From Muribaculaceae bacterium (GTDB lineage: Bacteria > Bacteroidota > Bacteroidia > Bacteroidales > Muribaculaceae): a stretch of 64,000 bases of DNA. The stretch's first letter is position 1; the number at the start of each line of letters is the position of its first letter. The notes under the pieces were generated by a model, which made no database searches, was not told the DNA's origin, and saw only the letters and a program-made list of their open reading frames with translations. Location of the stretch: the NCBI GenBank assembly GCA_029061255.1, contig JAIDSL010000102.1, positions 1-64,000 of the forward strand, written 5' to 3'. Below are positions 52,376-60,534 of this stretch, one piece after another. The position numbers and the translations under genes are program-made.

Positions 52376-53878
52376 ATGAGCATCCCTTTTATTTCGGCCG
52401 AAGAGGCTGCTTCCTACATCAAAAACGGTGATAATGTAGGTTTATCGGGCTTCACAGCGTCCGGTACGCCTAAAGTTGTAACAGTTGCCTTGGCCAAGCG
52501 TGCCAAGGAACTCCATGAAAAAGGACTTCCTTTCAAGATCAATCTTTTCACAGGCGCATCCACCAACGACCACGTGGATGGAGAGCTCTCACGCGCTGAT
52601 GCAATCGCCATCCGCACCCCCTATCAAGGCCACAGCGACTCGCGTAAGGCAATCAATGCCCAGTCGATCAATTATTTTGACGGCCACCTCAGCATGATGG
52701 CGCAGGATCTCCGCTACGGATTTTTCGGCGACATTGACGTGGCAATCATTGAGGTGACTGAGATGAGCCCTAACGGTGATGTCATACTCGGTGCCGGTCT
52801 TGGCATGACTCCGACTCTCGCTAAGATGGCTAAGAAGATCATCTTGGAATACTCAAGCTATTATAAGACTTCCTTCCGTGGATTCCACGACAACTATGTG
52901 CCCCTGGATCCTCCTCACCGTCGTGAGATACCTATCTATAAACCATCAGACCGCATTGGTTCCACCGTGCTCCATCTTGATCCGAAGAAGATCATCGGTG
53001 TCGTTCCTTCCAATGCCTCTGAAGGTGTGAAGCCGTTCACTCCGTCGGATGAAGTGACACATATGATCGGTGAGAATGTCTGCAACTTCCTTGTGCAGCA
53101 GCTTCGCTCAGGAATGCTCCCCAAAGAGTTCCTTCCCATCCAGTCAGGTGTGGGCAACGTGGCAAATTCAGTGCTTTACGGTCTTGGAGAGAATCCTGAG
53201 ATCCCGCCATTTGAGATGTACACAGAGGTGATCCAGGATGCCGTTATGTCGCTTATGGAGCAGGGTCACTGCAAGTTTGCGTCTACATGCGCCATGACAT
53301 TCTCTGACGATGCCATGCTCCACTTTATGGAGAACATCGACTTCTTCCGCGATAAGATCCTTCTTCGTTCAGGTGAGATATCCAATAGCCCGGAAGTAGT
53401 GCGTCGACTTGGTGTCATCACTATGAACACAGCTCTTGAGGCTGACATATATGGCAACGTCAACTCTACCCACGTGCTCGGCACAAAGATGATGAATGGT
53501 ATCGGCGGTTCGGGCGACTTCACCCGCAACGGTTACCTCTCAATCTTCTCCTGTCCCTCTATCCAGAAGGGTGGCAAGATCTCGGCTATCGTGCCAATGT
53601 GCTCTCACATCGACCACTCCGAGCATTCTGTCAATGTCCTCATCACTGAGCAGGGTGTGGCTGACCTCCGTGGCAAGGACCCGCGCCAGCGTGCCACTAC
53701 CATCATCGAAAACTGCGTTCACCCGATGTATAAGGAAATCATGTGGGACTACCTGAAGCTCGCCAACAAGGGAGTCAAGGCTCACACTCCGCATCATCTT
53801 CACGCAGCATTCGCTCTGCACGAGACATTCATCGACTGCGGCGATATGTCGAAGGTAGACTTCGCTAAATACTATTAA
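52376..53878 (+). CDS. Acetyl-CoA hydrolase/transferase (succinyl-CoA:acetate CoA-transferase type)
   Basis: About 500 residues from ATG 52376 (SIPFISAEEAASYIKNGDNV). The class I CoA-transferase pattern is complete: GLSGFTASGTPKVVTVALAK, FTGASTNDHVDGELSRADAI, LQSG-type IQSGVGNVANSVLYGLGE, EADIYGNVNSTHVLGTKMMN (with the catalytic Glu region) and GIGGSGDFTRNGYLSIFSCP. It moves CoA between succinate and acetate, or hydrolyses acetyl-CoA, in acetate or succinate fermentation. It is monocistronic, with its own promoter and terminator. Confidence 0.93.
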   Translation: MSIPFISAEEAASYIKNGDNVGLSGFTASGTPKVVTVALAKRAKELHEKGLPFKINLFTGASTNDHVDGELSRADAIAIRTPYQGHSDSRKAINAQSINYFDGHLSMMAQDLRYGFFGDIDVAIIEVTEMSPNGDVILGAGLGMTPTLAKMAKKIILEYSSYYKTSFRGFHDNYVPLDPPHRREIPIYKPSDRIGSTVLHLDPKKIIGVVPSNASEGVKPFTPSDEVTHMIGENVCNFLVQQLRSGMLPKEFLPIQSGVGNVANSVLYGLGENPEIPPFEMYTEVIQDAVMSLMEQGHCKFASTCAMTFSDDAMLHFMENIDFFRDKILLRSGEISNSPEVVRRLGVITMNTALEADIYGNVNSTHVLGTKMMNGIGGSGDFTRNGYLSIFSCPSIQKGGKISAIVPMCSHIDHSEHSVNVLITEQGVADLRGKDPRQRATTIIENCVHPMYKEIMWDYLKLANKGVKAHTPHHLHAAFALHETFIDCGDMSKVDFAKYY

Positions 53879-53945
53879 TTCTTAGTAAGGAGCTTAAGGT
53901 CTTTAAAGTCCTTAAAGTCAAGGAACCCTTACTGTTGATAAATTA

Positions 53946-53979
53946 AGAGGCAAGGCCGTCAGTGGGCTTGCCTCTTTTT
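53946..53979 (+). terminator. Terminator of the CoA-transferase gene, overlapping the flippase end
   Basis: AGAGGCAAGGCC...GGGCTTGCCTCT stem followed by five T. The stem overlaps the last codons and stop (53961-53959) of the convergent flippase gene. Confidence 0.8.
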
Positions 53980-55428
53980 CTTTATATATTCAAAGGCTTC
54001 GGGGAGTTCCGGGACCCTGAGAATTGCGAGTATTGTTAGAGTGGCGGCTAATCCTGCCACTGTCTGGATGCAAAGGGCGGCAAGGGATGTCAAATTGAGC
54101 CAATGTGAGATATTGCCATGGGGTGTGGGAACAAACCATATGGCAAGAGCCCCAATGAAGGCAGCGGCTATGAAAGGTAGCATATCGCCGGTAAGTTGGC
54201 GCAGGCGATAGCCCGTAGAGCGGGAGGCTATGACTCCGGCTATCATCCATGTGGCAGCCGTGGCAACCAATTGTCCCCACACTATGGTCTGGAGATTCAT
54301 TGTAAAGACTGTGGCAAGGAGGGCGATGGCAGTGGCTGCATCTTTCACGACTTCTACTATCACTATTTGCCGTCCATGTCCGAGGGCCATCATGAAGTTG
54401 CTGTAGAGCGAGATGAAGACCGTCCCAATGCCTCGGATGCAGAGAATCTGGAATAGCGGAATGGCGGCATCCCATTTAGTGCCGAAAAGGAAGTGGAAGA
54501 TACTTCCTCCGCAGGCTGCAATAATTGTGAGCGCAGGGAATGCGAGAAGGGCTGTGAAGCGGTCGATTCGCTGCATATAGCGGTGATATGTGGATATATC
54601 ATCCTGTACGCGCGCCAATAGCGGCACAAACGACGACGTGAGTATCTGGGAGAGCGACGCGCTTCCCATCTTGCTCCATTTGTCGGCCTGGTTGTAGTTG
54701 GCAAGCTGCGGCAGGGAATACCACTTGCCGATCACGAACTGGTAGATGTTGAGGAATAGTGTGTTGAAAAATTGCGAGATGAATACGCTGACCCCAATGT
54801 GGCGTATGTCGCGGAGCGAGCGCCTGGAGAAAACGGCTTTCGGTGTCCAGTTTCCTGTAGCCCATAGCCAACCGCTCTTGAGGGCTGCCAGGGCAACTGA
54901 CTGCCATACTATAGCCCAGGCTCCGAAGCCGGCTATTGCCAATGCAATGCCGAGGCAAGCAGAAACTGAAAGTGCGAAGAGGTCGGCTATGGCTATCTGC
55001 TTCACATCCATTCGCTTCATAAGGCGGTTGGTCTGCACAATGCCGAGTCCGGTGAGCACGAATGTGAGAAACATCACCCGGCTCATCTCCTTTAGCGGTG
55101 GGGCGTTGAAGAAATCAGCTATCAGGGGGGCGCATAAATATAAGATTGCATACACCGCTATGCTCACTCCGAGATTAAACCAGAATACTGTGCTGTAGTC
55201 ATCGTTGTCCGGATCTTTCTTTTGGAGGAGGGCTGAGCCAAATCCGGAGTCAACGAAGAGTATTGCAAAGGCTTGAAATACGCCGAGTACTCCGACAAGG
55301 CCGAAGTCTTCCTTGCTGACGAGAATAGCAAGCACGATGCCACTGAGCCCGTAGAGCACCTGGGTGGCTACACGGTCGATAGTGTTCCATTTCAGCGTGT
55401 TTGCCGTGCGCGATTTCAGTTCGCTCAT
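53959..55428 (-). CDS. Oligosaccharide flippase (Wzx-like) family protein
   Basis: A 489-residue protein with 12 to 14 membrane helices and the typical opening ANTLKWNTIDRVATQVLYGL, SGIVLAILVSKEDFGLVGVL, PDNDDYSTVFWFNLGVS and YNQADKWSKMGSASLSQILT. Members move lipid-linked sugar repeat units across the inner membrane for capsule or O-antigen. No glycosyltransferases are next to it, so the polymer is unknown. It starts 6 bp after the DUF2807 gene. The shared mRNA suggests envelope surface work, but this is inference. Confidence 0.9.
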   Translation of the reverse strand: MSELKSRTANTLKWNTIDRVATQVLYGLSGIVLAILVSKEDFGLVGVLGVFQAFAILFVDSGFGSALLQKKDPDNDDYSTVFWFNLGVSIAVYAILYLCAPLIADFFNAPPLKEMSRVMFLTFVLTGLGIVQTNRLMKRMDVKQIAIADLFALSVSACLGIALAIAGFGAWAIVWQSVALAALKSGWLWATGNWTPKAVFSRRSLRDIRHIGVSVFISQFFNTLFLNIYQFVIGKWYSLPQLANYNQADKWSKMGSASLSQILTSSFVPLLARVQDDISTYHRYMQRIDRFTALLAFPALTIIAACGGSIFHFLFGTKWDAAIPLFQILCIRGIGTVFISLYSNFMMALGHGRQIVIVEVVKDAATAIALLATVFTMNLQTIVWGQLVATAATWMIAGVIASRSTGYRLRQLTGDMLPFIAAAFIGALAIWFVPTPHGNISHWLNLTSLAALCIQTVAGLAATLTILAILRVPELPEAFEYIKKKRQAH

Positions 55429-55434
55429 CAGTAG

Positions 55435-56121
55435 TCACTCAAGAGGGAACAGTTTTGCACCCCCTTTTTTGTTGATCTTTGGAGATCCTTTATAGTAGAT
55501 TTTGGTATTGCCGATGCCGAGGGTCTTAAGCTCGTCTACAGCCCAGCATCCAATCGAACCGTTGCCGAGCATCTTGCATGTGACGTCGGTGGCCTCAAGC
55601 CTGTCGGCTTGTATGGTCCCGTTGCCCAGCATTGAGAAATTGGCTTGCTGGCAGTGGCCGGAGATGGAGATGGTTCCGTTGCCTGATTTGATGGCAGCTC
55701 CTATTTTTGTAGCGCGAATATTCTCGGCGGTGATCGTCCCGTTGCCCATTACAGAAAGATCGAGCTTGCTTCCGGGAGCCACTGATTTTAGTGTAAGATT
55801 CGACTCGGATGCAAGGGATGCACTTTCAAGGAAATCTGAATACACGTAGAGGGTCGGGAGCTCTGGATCATCTACATAGAGAGTCTCCACCTGAATGCGG
55901 AGCTTGTTGCCTTTTTGTGTGATGATAAAGGCTTTTGCGTATTTTTGATCCCCATCATATGCTACGCGGCTGGGACTTCCGTCGGCTCCGACATAGACTA
56001 CATTGACATTATCGTCGACGCTGATCTTGCTGAATTGTCCGACGGGGAGTTTAAACTGTTTGGCGTTCATCTGCAGGCAGCCCATGAGGACGGCCAGGAT
56101 AATAAGTATACGACTCTTCAT
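55435..56121 (-). CDS. GIN-domain (DUF2807) putative adhesin-head protein
   Basis: A 228-residue protein with a signal peptide (ILIILAVLMGCLQMNA). The rest is a repeated beta-helix-like pattern typical of DUF2807: FSKISVDDNVNVVYVGADGS, LDLSVMGNGTITAENIRATK, AIKSGNGTISISGHCQQANF, FSMLGNGTIQADRLEATDVT, ending with a short GIGNTKIYYKGSPKINKKG. It is likely exported to the periplasm or surface. Its role is unproven; it is co-transcribed with the flippase gene. The family is recognised with good confidence. Confidence 0.88.
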   Translation of the reverse strand: MKSRILIILAVLMGCLQMNAKQFKLPVGQFSKISVDDNVNVVYVGADGSPSRVAYDGDQKYAKAFIITQKGNKLRIQVETLYVDDPELPTLYVYSDFLESASLASESNLTLKSVAPGSKLDLSVMGNGTITAENIRATKIGAAIKSGNGTISISGHCQQANFSMLGNGTIQADRLEATDVTCKMLGNGSIGCWAVDELKTLGIGNTKIYYKGSPKINKKGGAKLFPLE

Positions 56122-56198
56122 ATTATTTAATTCACAACTAATTCAAAACTAATACCATAAATCGCCTCTCCGAGGCTACTGATCTTTTGTGATTGATG

Positions 56199-56218
56199 CC
56201 CCAGACTGAAGTCTGGGG
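56199..56218. repeat. 20-bp palindrome CCCCAGACTGAAGTCTGGGG
   Basis: A near-perfect palindrome in the short gap between the DUF2807 start and the dusB end. It may act as a terminator stem for dusB on the minus strand. Confidence 0.7.
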
Positions 56219-56232
56219 TTTCCATATAATCA

Positions 56233-56249
56233 TCAGGTCTCCGACCTGA
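56233..56249. repeat. Palindrome TCAGGTCTCCGACCTGA
   Basis: Shares AGGTCTCCGACCT with 10265-10277. It lies 4 bp after the dusB stop. Confidence 0.65.
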
Positions 56250-56252
56250 CTT

Positions 56253-57242
56253 TTAGAAAAATCTCTCTTCTATTTCTAATAACAAATTTTCGAGCTCTTC
56301 TTCCGTTTCAGCTCTCAAAAGGCGGATACGGGTCTCACGGAAGTCGGGGATTCCCTTCAGGAGTGGGGTGGCAGCGAGATGGCGGCGCACGTGGAGGATG
56401 CCCCGGTATTCATCAATACGGTCGATTGACTCCCGTATCTGCCGGCGCAGCAACGCAAACTTCTCTGCAGTGGTGATTTCGGGGAGAACGCCTGTGGCCA
56501 GATATTCCTTCACCTCGCGGAATATCCAGGGGGCACCGAAGCTTGCGCGCCCTATCATCACTCCGTCCACACCATACGTGTCGAAGGCATTTTTCGCTTG
56601 CTCTGCAGTCTTGATGTCGCCGTTGCCGATGATTGGGATCTCTATCCGTGGGTCGGCTTTCACTTCTCCAATGAGGGTCCAGTCGGCATCGCCCGTATAC
56701 ATTTGGGAGCGGGTGCGTCCGTGGATGGTCAGAGCCTTGATGCCGCAGTCTTGAAGGCGTGGGGCGAGGTCTGTGATGATCTTGTTTTCGCAGTCCCAGC
56801 CAAGGCGGGTCTTGACAGTCACCGGGATGTCGACGGCATCTACCACAGCCTTGGTGATGGCAAGCATCTTCTCCGGATTGCGGAGCATGCCAGCTCCAGC
56901 TCCTTTGGCAGCCACTTTCTTCACCGGACAACCGAAATTGATGTCGAGGATATCGGGCCGGGCTTGCTCCACAATCTTGGCAGCCTCAACCATAGCTTCC
57001 GGTTCGCGACCGTAGATCTGGATAGCCACGGGACGTTCACGGTCATCAATAGTCAGTTTGCGGGTGGTGGAATTGATATTGCGCACAAGAGCCTCTGCCG
57101 ACACAAATTCAGTGTAGACCATAGCAGCTCCCTGTTCGCGGCAAATGAGTCGGAATGATGGGTCAGTGACGTCTTCCATCGGCGCGAGCATCACCGGGCG
57201 CTCGCCGATATTTATCTTATCAATGCATAATTCATAATTCAT
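56253..57242 (-). CDS. dusB: tRNA-dihydrouridine synthase DusB
   Basis: A 329-residue FMN enzyme: PVMLAPMEDVTDPSFRLICR, MVYTEFVSAEALV, DILDINFGCPVKKVAAKGAG (catalytic Cys in CPV), KTRLGWDCEN, ALTIHGRTRSQMYTGDADW and PIIGNGDIKTAEQA. It reduces uridine to dihydrouridine in tRNA. The ATG and first residues NYELC are encoded by an AT-rich inverted repeat. The usual start of homologues aligns at about IDKINIGERP, where no ATG exists, so the repeat seems to have replaced the original start. The next ATG would cut into the conserved LAPMED block. Confidence 0.92.
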   Translation of the reverse strand: MNYELCIDKINIGERPVMLAPMEDVTDPSFRLICREQGAAMVYTEFVSAEALVRNINSTTRKLTIDDRERPVAIQIYGREPEAMVEAAKIVEQARPDILDINFGCPVKKVAAKGAGAGMLRNPEKMLAITKAVVDAVDIPVTVKTRLGWDCENKIITDLAPRLQDCGIKALTIHGRTRSQMYTGDADWTLIGEVKADPRIEIPIIGNGDIKTAEQAKNAFDTYGVDGVMIGRASFGAPWIFREVKEYLATGVLPEITTAEKFALLRRQIRESIDRIDEYRGILHVRRHLAATPLLKGIPDFRETRIRLLRAETEEELENLLLEIEERFF

Positions 57243-57349
57243 AATGCATAATCTTTAATAATTTCATAATTCATAATGCATAATTCCTTGTCGATGATAT
57301 GAATCCGCTAATTCATTATGAATTGTGCATTATGAATTATGCATTCATA
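57222..57349. repeat. AT-rich TGCATAATTCAT repeat cluster between dusB and the M16 peptidase
   Basis: Several direct and inverted copies of TGCATAATTCATAAT fill the gap (57222-57252, 57262-57287, 57312-57349). One end carries the dusB start codon, the other the stop of the M16 gene (TGA at 57347-57345). Confidence 0.88.
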
Positions 57350-58562
57350 GGAGGGTAAGTCGGGAGCAGCGTGACGGGGCAAGGAGCTCTGCGACCTCAC
57401 GCAACTGTGATGCCGTGACTTCCCGGATGCGCTCTGCAGTGTGTGAAGTGTCGTAGATTGCATCGCGGAAGAGGAGGCTCTTGCCCATGTTGATTGCCAT
57501 GTTCTCGCGGTTGTCGGTGCTGACGAGGAGCTGCCCGCAATATTGTGTCTTTATTTTCTCGAGCATCCGGTCGGTCATCGTGTTCTGTGCCAGACGGTCG
57601 AGCTCGCGGCGCACGATTGAGAGGCACTTCTTCACGTTGCTTTTGTCGCATCCGATGTAGACGCTCCATAGTCCCGTATCGCTGAACATGGAGTTGAAAC
57701 TGTCCACGGCATATACAAGACCACGTTTCTCGCGCAGCTCACTGTTCAGGCGGCTGCTCATGCAGGGACCGCCGATGTAGTTGTTGAGCAGATAGAGTGC
57801 GAATCGGCGCGGGTCGTTGCGGCTGAATGTGCGGGTCCCGAAGATGGTATGGGCTTGGAATCCGTCGTTGTCGATCACCTCATCGAAAGGTGGCAGATCG
57901 GCAGGTATTACTCGCGCAGGGCGGCGGAACGGGAAATTGAGGAGCCCGAAATGCTTTTCCACGCGTTTTATAAGTTTTTCGGGATCATCAGGCGATGAGA
58001 TGTAGACCACCATATTCCCCGGGGTATAGTTGAGGTCGAGAAATTGCCGGCATTCGCGTCCGGACAGAGAGCGTACGCTTTCGGGAGTGCCGAGAATATT
58101 GTGGGCAAGTGCGTTGCCCTTGAATATACGTTCTTCGTATTCATCGTAGACGTTTTCTGACGGAGTGTCGAGGTATGACTTTATTTCCTCCACCACCACA
58201 TCACGTTCTGTCTCTATCTCGTGCTGGGGAAAGAGGGAATTGGCGATGATGTCGGCAAGCAGCTCGATGGCCCTGTCGGCGTAGCCGGCGGGGGCTGTTG
58301 TGTAGATTATGGTGTTTTCTTTTGATGTGCTTGCGTTCAGTTCCCCTCCGATGCTTTCCATGCGGTCGGAGATAGCTGAGGAGCGGCGTTTCCAGGTGCC
58401 CTTGAAGATGGTGTGCTCCACGAAGTGGGCAAGACCATGGCGATCGGGCGATTCATCGCGGCTTCCGCTGCCTACTACCACTCCGATATAGGCAACTTTG
58501 GCATCCGTCCGGCACATCGCGACGCGAAGGCCATTGTGTAATGTATGCGTAACGTAATTCAT
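57345..58562 (-). CDS. M16-family zinc metallopeptidase
   Basis: A 405-residue protein of the pitrilysin/processing-peptidase type. The inverted zinc motif HFVEH lies at about residues 46-50 (HGLAHFVEHTIFKGT), with the downstream Glu in ERDVVVEEIKSYLDTPSEN. The C-terminal M16 domain has YIGGPCMSSRLNSELREKRG and LVYAVDSFNSMFSDTGLWSV, including the substrate-binding R/Y region. No signal peptide is seen, so it is probably cytoplasmic or periplasm-associated peptide degradation. A consensus promoter ends 4 bp before the ATG, suggesting leaderless translation. The stop codon lies in an AT-rich repeat. Confidence 0.92.
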   Translation of the reverse strand: MNYVTHTLHNGLRVAMCRTDAKVAYIGVVVGSGSRDESPDRHGLAHFVEHTIFKGTWKRRSSAISDRMESIGGELNASTSKENTIIYTTAPAGYADRAIELLADIIANSLFPQHEIETERDVVVEEIKSYLDTPSENVYDEYEERIFKGNALAHNILGTPESVRSLSGRECRQFLDLNYTPGNMVVYISSPDDPEKLIKRVEKHFGLLNFPFRRPARVIPADLPPFDEVIDNDGFQAHTIFGTRTFSRNDPRRFALYLLNNYIGGPCMSSRLNSELREKRGLVYAVDSFNSMFSDTGLWSVYIGCDKSNVKKCLSIVRRELDRLAQNTMTDRMLEKIKTQYCGQLLVSTDNRENMAINMGKSLLFRDAIYDTSHTAERIREVTASQLREVAELLAPSRCSRLTLL

Positions 58563-58566
58563 GGTG

Positions 58567-58598
58567 CAAATTTACTCAAAATCCATAAAATCTCCAAA
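58567..58598 (-). promoter_or_regulatory. Consensus promoter of the M16 gene, adjacent to its start codon
   Basis: On the minus strand TTTG (58598-58595), 20 bp, TAAATTTG (58574-58567), followed by CACC and the ATG at 58562. Transcription should begin at about the start codon. Confidence 0.72.
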
Positions 58599-58614
58599 TT
58601 TATGACAACTGATG

Positions 58615-58642
58615 CCTAAAACCTGAAACCTGAAGCCTGACC
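58615..58642. repeat. Heptamer tandem repeat (CCTGAAA type)
   Basis: Four consecutive 7-bp units CCTAAAA, CCTGAAA, CCTGAAG, CCTGACC in the gap between the 627-residue protein gene and the M16 promoter. Confidence 0.65.
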
Positions 58643-58644
58643 CC

Positions 58645-60528
58645 TCACTCAAGGAGATAGCCATGGGAGGCACAGATGGCGGTGAAGCGGTCCATTTTGT
58701 GAGTTTTGACGAGTGCCAGCATAGGGCCTGCCATGATGGTCATCTCACGGAGCTCCTTGTCGCTTAGCAGGAGTTCGCGGAGCCCTGGGAGGTTGCTCCG
58801 GAGCTTGAGCAGCGTGTATCCTCCGCTGTGCTGCGCGCAGTCGGTGTGCGTCAGCGCTTCGTCGATTATCTTCTTGAGCGATGTCTCCTTTTCAGGGTCG
58901 ATGATGGTCCGGAGATTGGATATGCGCTGTTCCAATTCAGCTTTTTTCTTGCATCCGGAGAGTAATGTCTCCTCAGAGATACGGAAGCGCGTGGGGCTTA
59001 TTCTTTTCGCCACTGTGGAGAGGAACATCTGGAAGGGTGAAGTCTCGTCGACTGTAATAATCCCATTTTTCCCGTCAAATTCCACGTTGCTTGCCCCCCG
59101 GGCGGATTTCGGTGTGTATTCGGTGTCGATGTCGAGGGCATATCTTCCTAATGCAGTGAGTCTTGCGTAGCGCATACCCTCCATCGGGTCATTCCCGCTG
59201 TTCTCCGTGTCGGTATCCATGGCTATCTCCACCATCCCGAGCGCGCAGAGATACTTCACCCAATGCAAGGCAAACTTGAATCCGACCTCCTCAAACCAGT
59301 CGATCGGCTCGATCCTGTCGATTCCCCGCTCCTTGTCTGTTTTGCTTACGAGGTTTGCCTTTCGGAGGCCTTCTTCATTGAATAGATTGAGATGTATGTA
59401 GTTGCGATTCCCCTCTATGGTGGAGCACAGGAGCTGCATCTTAAAGTTGCTCATATCCATCCATTCATCTTTTGCTGCAGTGAGGATATACTGCACGATT
59501 CCGGTCACATTGTCAGCATACGAACCGATGGTCCAGGATTTTGTGAAGCCCTGCATGCCAGGGATGAAGGAGTTGAACATCGGGCCGATGATAAGCCTCG
59601 GCATATATTCTACTGCAAACTTCGCCAACTGCTTGATGTCGATATCCTTTTTGCCATCGGCTCCCTTTTTGTCGCGGATTGTGAAGTAGGTGAGGCATAG
59701 CATTTCCACCCTGTCGAGTGGCCATGGGCTGCATTCGTGCTTGAAATTGCCGATAGGGGTCTGGCTCTTTACCCTTTTCAGTGCTGAAGTCGATATTGAG
59801 CCGTTGGCTGCCAGCATCGAGCCGTTGAGCGCCACTCCTTCGAGTGTCATGAGGTCTGAGACGATGGCCTGCTCGAAATCCTCGGTCTTGAGATGAGCGT
59901 CGGCTGGTAGTTGGGCGCTCAGGTGTGGAAGTCTATAATCCTTGCCGAAGAATAAGTCGGAAAGGGCTATGCGTGTGCTGACATCCATACTCAGCAATCC
60001 GTGGCGACGATAATCTCTATAATCACGCGAATATGTCTCCCACACGGATGTCACTGTCAGGGGGGCGAAGAGCAATTCGGCAAAATAGCTGTAGTGCCAG
60101 CTGTAGCCTGAGGCTACCGTTACCTCTCGCCCTAATTGCTGCTTGAGCGAGGGAGATTCAACTTCCAAGCTGGTGATGAGCCTTTTCCATGCATCTTCAT
60201 ATCTCTTGTCGGCCTTCGCTACTGCGAGCACATTTTCAAGCGACGCTCCGAATGAGTTGTAGACCTGCGTGAGCGCTGCCTCAGAGAGGGTATCGAGTCC
60301 TCCGTTGCGAAGATCGCGTAGGATACCTTTCATCTTCATCGCCGACAGTGGGGAAGCGCTGAGTTGGTCGTCCCGAACCATTTCCGCAAATGGAGCTATC
60401 AGTCCGCGTCGTTCCCTATGGTAGACAGATGATAGGCTACGCCCCGCATCCTTTACGCTTACGTTGTGGAGTGTCAGTATTCCGGCCTGGACTTTCCGGG
60501 CATTGTCTGCCTGAGTATTGTTTTTCAT
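58645..60528 (-). CDS. Conserved protein of unknown function, partner of the SNF2 helicase
   Basis: A 627-residue soluble protein with no signal peptide or membrane helix. I do not recognise a catalytic motif. The first 130 residues are helical (NARKVQAGILTLHNVSVKDA, LSSVYHRERRGLIAPF). The middle part contains YFTIRDKKGADGKKDIDIKQ and winged-helix-like stretches (YARLTALGRYALDIDTEY). The last 90 residues (CAQHSGGYTLLKLRSNLPGL, MDRFTAICASHGYLLE) recall the XPB/Ssl2-like helicase C-terminal module, a weak similarity seen by eye. It begins 6 bp after the helicase stop, so the two are co-expressed and probably act together on nucleic acid. Confidence 0.6.
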   Translation of the reverse strand: MKNNTQADNARKVQAGILTLHNVSVKDAGRSLSSVYHRERRGLIAPFAEMVRDDQLSASPLSAMKMKGILRDLRNGGLDTLSEAALTQVYNSFGASLENVLAVAKADKRYEDAWKRLITSLEVESPSLKQQLGREVTVASGYSWHYSYFAELLFAPLTVTSVWETYSRDYRDYRRHGLLSMDVSTRIALSDLFFGKDYRLPHLSAQLPADAHLKTEDFEQAIVSDLMTLEGVALNGSMLAANGSISTSALKRVKSQTPIGNFKHECSPWPLDRVEMLCLTYFTIRDKKGADGKKDIDIKQLAKFAVEYMPRLIIGPMFNSFIPGMQGFTKSWTIGSYADNVTGIVQYILTAAKDEWMDMSNFKMQLLCSTIEGNRNYIHLNLFNEEGLRKANLVSKTDKERGIDRIEPIDWFEEVGFKFALHWVKYLCALGMVEIAMDTDTENSGNDPMEGMRYARLTALGRYALDIDTEYTPKSARGASNVEFDGKNGIITVDETSPFQMFLSTVAKRISPTRFRISEETLLSGCKKKAELEQRISNLRTIIDPEKETSLKKIIDEALTHTDCAQHSGGYTLLKLRSNLPGLRELLLSDKELREMTIMAGPMLALVKTHKMDRFTAICASHGYLLE

Positions 60529-60534
60529 ATCTTA

